DNA of 6,430 nt from positions 1 through 6,430 of the forward strand of contig JAPLBK010000083.1 of assembly GCA_026392775.1 (NCBI GenBank). Reading direction: 5' to 3'. Shown in pieces: positions 5,620 to 6,430 of the stretch. This stretch comes from Actinomycetota bacterium. Its GTDB lineage: Bacteria > Actinomycetota > Actinomycetes > Nanopelagicales > Nanopelagicaceae. The translations under genes were made by a program, and so were the position numbers. Under the pieces are notes generated by a model. The model did no database searches. It saw nothing but the letters and a program-made list of their open reading frames with translations, and was not told the origin of the DNA. How positions within the stretch are numbered: the stretch's first letter is position 1; every line of letters starts with the position of its first letter.

Positions 5620-6258
5620 TTACTTGTGATGCTTGCGAGTTTGCCACTCACGAAATAACTCTGCAATAACTGGTATCAATGAAACAAAAACAATTATGCC
5701 TACTAGCGGCAAGATATATTTATCTACTGAGCCTTTGAGTTTTTCACCTAAAACAAAGCCAAGACTTAAAACCAGCTGCGTCCAAACGAGTCCGCCCACC
5801 GCATTCCAAAAGAAAAACTTTTTAGCAGGGATTGCCACCACACCACACATGGGGTTAATCAAAGTTCGGATGAATGGCACAAAGCGCGCTAAAACAATTG
5901 CTTTGCCTGTGCCGTACTTACGCAACCACTTTTCAGTTGCAACAACTCTTTGATGATTAAAGACTCGACCATTGGGGCGATCAAATAGTTTGCGACCGTA
6001 CTTGTGACCAAACCAGTGGCCAGTTTGCGCACCAGCAATGGCTGCAATGGGTGCACCAATAAATAGCGCAGGTGCTGACAGATGCGCGTTACCCAAAACT
6101 GCAGCCCCTGAACCAGATGCAGCAACGCCTGCAAGAAAAAGCAGTGAGTCGCCAGGAAAAGCCAATCCAATAAGTAATCCGGTCTCGGCAAAGATGATTG
6201 CCATGACGCCGATCAGGCCTAAATCAGAGACGATTGAGTGGGCATCAAAGAGGTTCAC
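5620..6258 (-). CDS. DedA family (VTT/SNARE-associated domain) integral membrane protein
   Basis: DedA proteins are inner-membrane proteins needed for envelope homeostasis. Some move undecaprenyl phosphate or other lipids across the membrane or act as proton-linked transporters; which applies here cannot be told. From the GTG at 6258 the product has 212 residues. Visible features: first hydrophobic segment with FAETGLLIGLAFPGDSLL (23-40); a second around 63-79; AQTGHWFGHKYGRKLF (77-92); ARFVPFIRTLINPMCGV (124-140); and two C-terminal membrane helices (about 146-171 and 180-201) before a basic tail ending KHHK. Glu25, Asp37, Arg125 and Arg131 have the spacing of the functionally important Glu39, Asp51, Arg130 and Arg136 of E. 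coli YqjA. A longer start, GTG at 6285, adds nine residues. I prefer 6258 because a TAGCCT box lies seven bases before it and because family members usually begin close to this point. Neither start has a Shine-Dalgarno sequence. Confidence 0.92.
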   Translation of the reverse strand: MNLFDAHSIVSDLGLIGVMAIIFAETGLLIGLAFPGDSLLFLAGVAASGSGAAVLGNAHLSAPALFIGAPIAAIAGAQTGHWFGHKYGRKLFDRPNGRVFNHQRVVATEKWLRKYGTGKAIVLARFVPFIRTLINPMCGVVAIPAKKFFFWNAVGGLVWTQLVLSLGFVLGEKLKGSVDKYILPLVGIIVFVSLIPVIAELFREWQTRKHHK

Positions 6259-6265
6259 TCGAGGC

Positions 6266-6271
6266 AGGCTA
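6266..6271 (-). promoter_or_regulatory. Candidate -10 box for the DedA-family gene
   Basis: On the minus strand TAGCCT fits TAnnnT and lies seven bases before the GTG at 6258, again the geometry of a leaderless transcript. The expected -35 region (TTATAC, 6294-6289) is weak. If real, it excludes the longer GTG start at 6285. Confidence 0.3.
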
Positions 6272-6306
6272 CCCCACAGGCCCACCCCGTATAAGGAGGT
6301 TAGTTA

Positions 6307-6430
6307 TCAAATTGTTGTACTTACACGCTTACTTGCATGTGCTTTGCCTTGCTTGGAGGAGCGCTGAGATAAAGAATTAGCCCACCACGGGATGCGGGTT
6401 TCATAGTGGGCCCGGACCGTTGACCCCCTA
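6307..6430 (-). CDS. C-terminal fragment of an unidentified protein
   Basis: On the minus strand an open frame enters from the right edge and runs 40 codons to a TGA at 6309-6307, where it reads RGSTVRAHYETRIPWWANSL and then a basic, Ser/Lys-rich tail ending in KRVSTTI. The aromatic patch followed by a charged tail looks like a genuine protein end rather than noise, and the codon use resembles its neighbours. The fragment is too short to name, and I do not recognise the family. It is on the same strand as the DedA gene and ends 48 bases before its preferred start, so the two could be co-transcribed. Confidence 0.5.
   Translation of the reverse strand, partial: RGSTVRAHYETRIPWWANSLSQRSSKQGKAHASKRVSTTI

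Noticed and set aside
6293..6380. AAGGAGG on the plus strand followed by a TTG and a 22-codon frame
   Set aside because: The spacing to TTG is long (12 bases), the peptide looks random, and the region is better explained by the minus-strand protein end. The AAGGAGG match is probably chance.

Overview
The window reads as a compact chromosomal segment of an actinobacterium. The strongest evidence is the operon dnaK-grpE-dnaJ-hspR, an arrangement ending in the MerR-type repressor HspR that is characteristic of Actinobacteria. Base composition looks moderate (mid-40s % GC by eye, not computed), there are almost no intergenic bases, and several genes appear to start without a Shine-Dalgarno sequence. 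Together these fit a streamlined freshwater actinobacterium of the acI / Nanopelagicales type (Planktophila-like). That lineage assignment is inference.

Layout. Positions 1-2185 (+) hold the heat-shock operon: the C-terminal 129 residues of DnaK, then GrpE, a J-protein without zinc fingers, and HspR, joined by stop/start overlaps or a 6-base gap. Positions 2186-4732 (-) hold a two-gene operon encoding a DUF1800 protein and a Tat-signal DUF1501 protein; its last stop codon touches the hspR stop codon. Positions 4733-4831 are a 99-base intergenic region with a candidate leaderless promoter and a 25-base unit repeated in tandem. Positions 4832-5026 (-) encode a 64-residue, very lysine-rich small protein. 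Positions 5083-5616 (+) encode orotate phosphoribosyltransferase (PyrE), divergent from the small gene across 56 bases. Positions 5620-6258 (-, possibly from 6285) encode a DedA-family membrane protein, and 6307-6430 (-) is the C-terminal end of an unidentified protein running off the window. No stretch longer than 100 bases lacks a gene. I saw no tRNA, rRNA, CRISPR array, insertion sequence or intrinsic terminator.

How the genes work together. DnaK, the J-protein and GrpE form the Hsp70 folding cycle, and HspR normally represses this operon with DnaK as co-repressor. The operator would lie upstream of dnaK, outside the window. DUF1501 and DUF1800 proteins commonly occur as neighbours and probably act as a pair, with DUF1501 exported by the Tat pathway. 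PyrE and DedA are housekeeping functions in pyrimidine synthesis and membrane physiology with no evident link to the others. The points most worth a second look are the zinc-finger-less J-protein in the main dnaK operon, the repeat-bearing promoter of the DUF1800/DUF1501 operon, the lysine-rich small protein, and the repeated pattern of a TAnnnT box 6-7 bases before the start codon.
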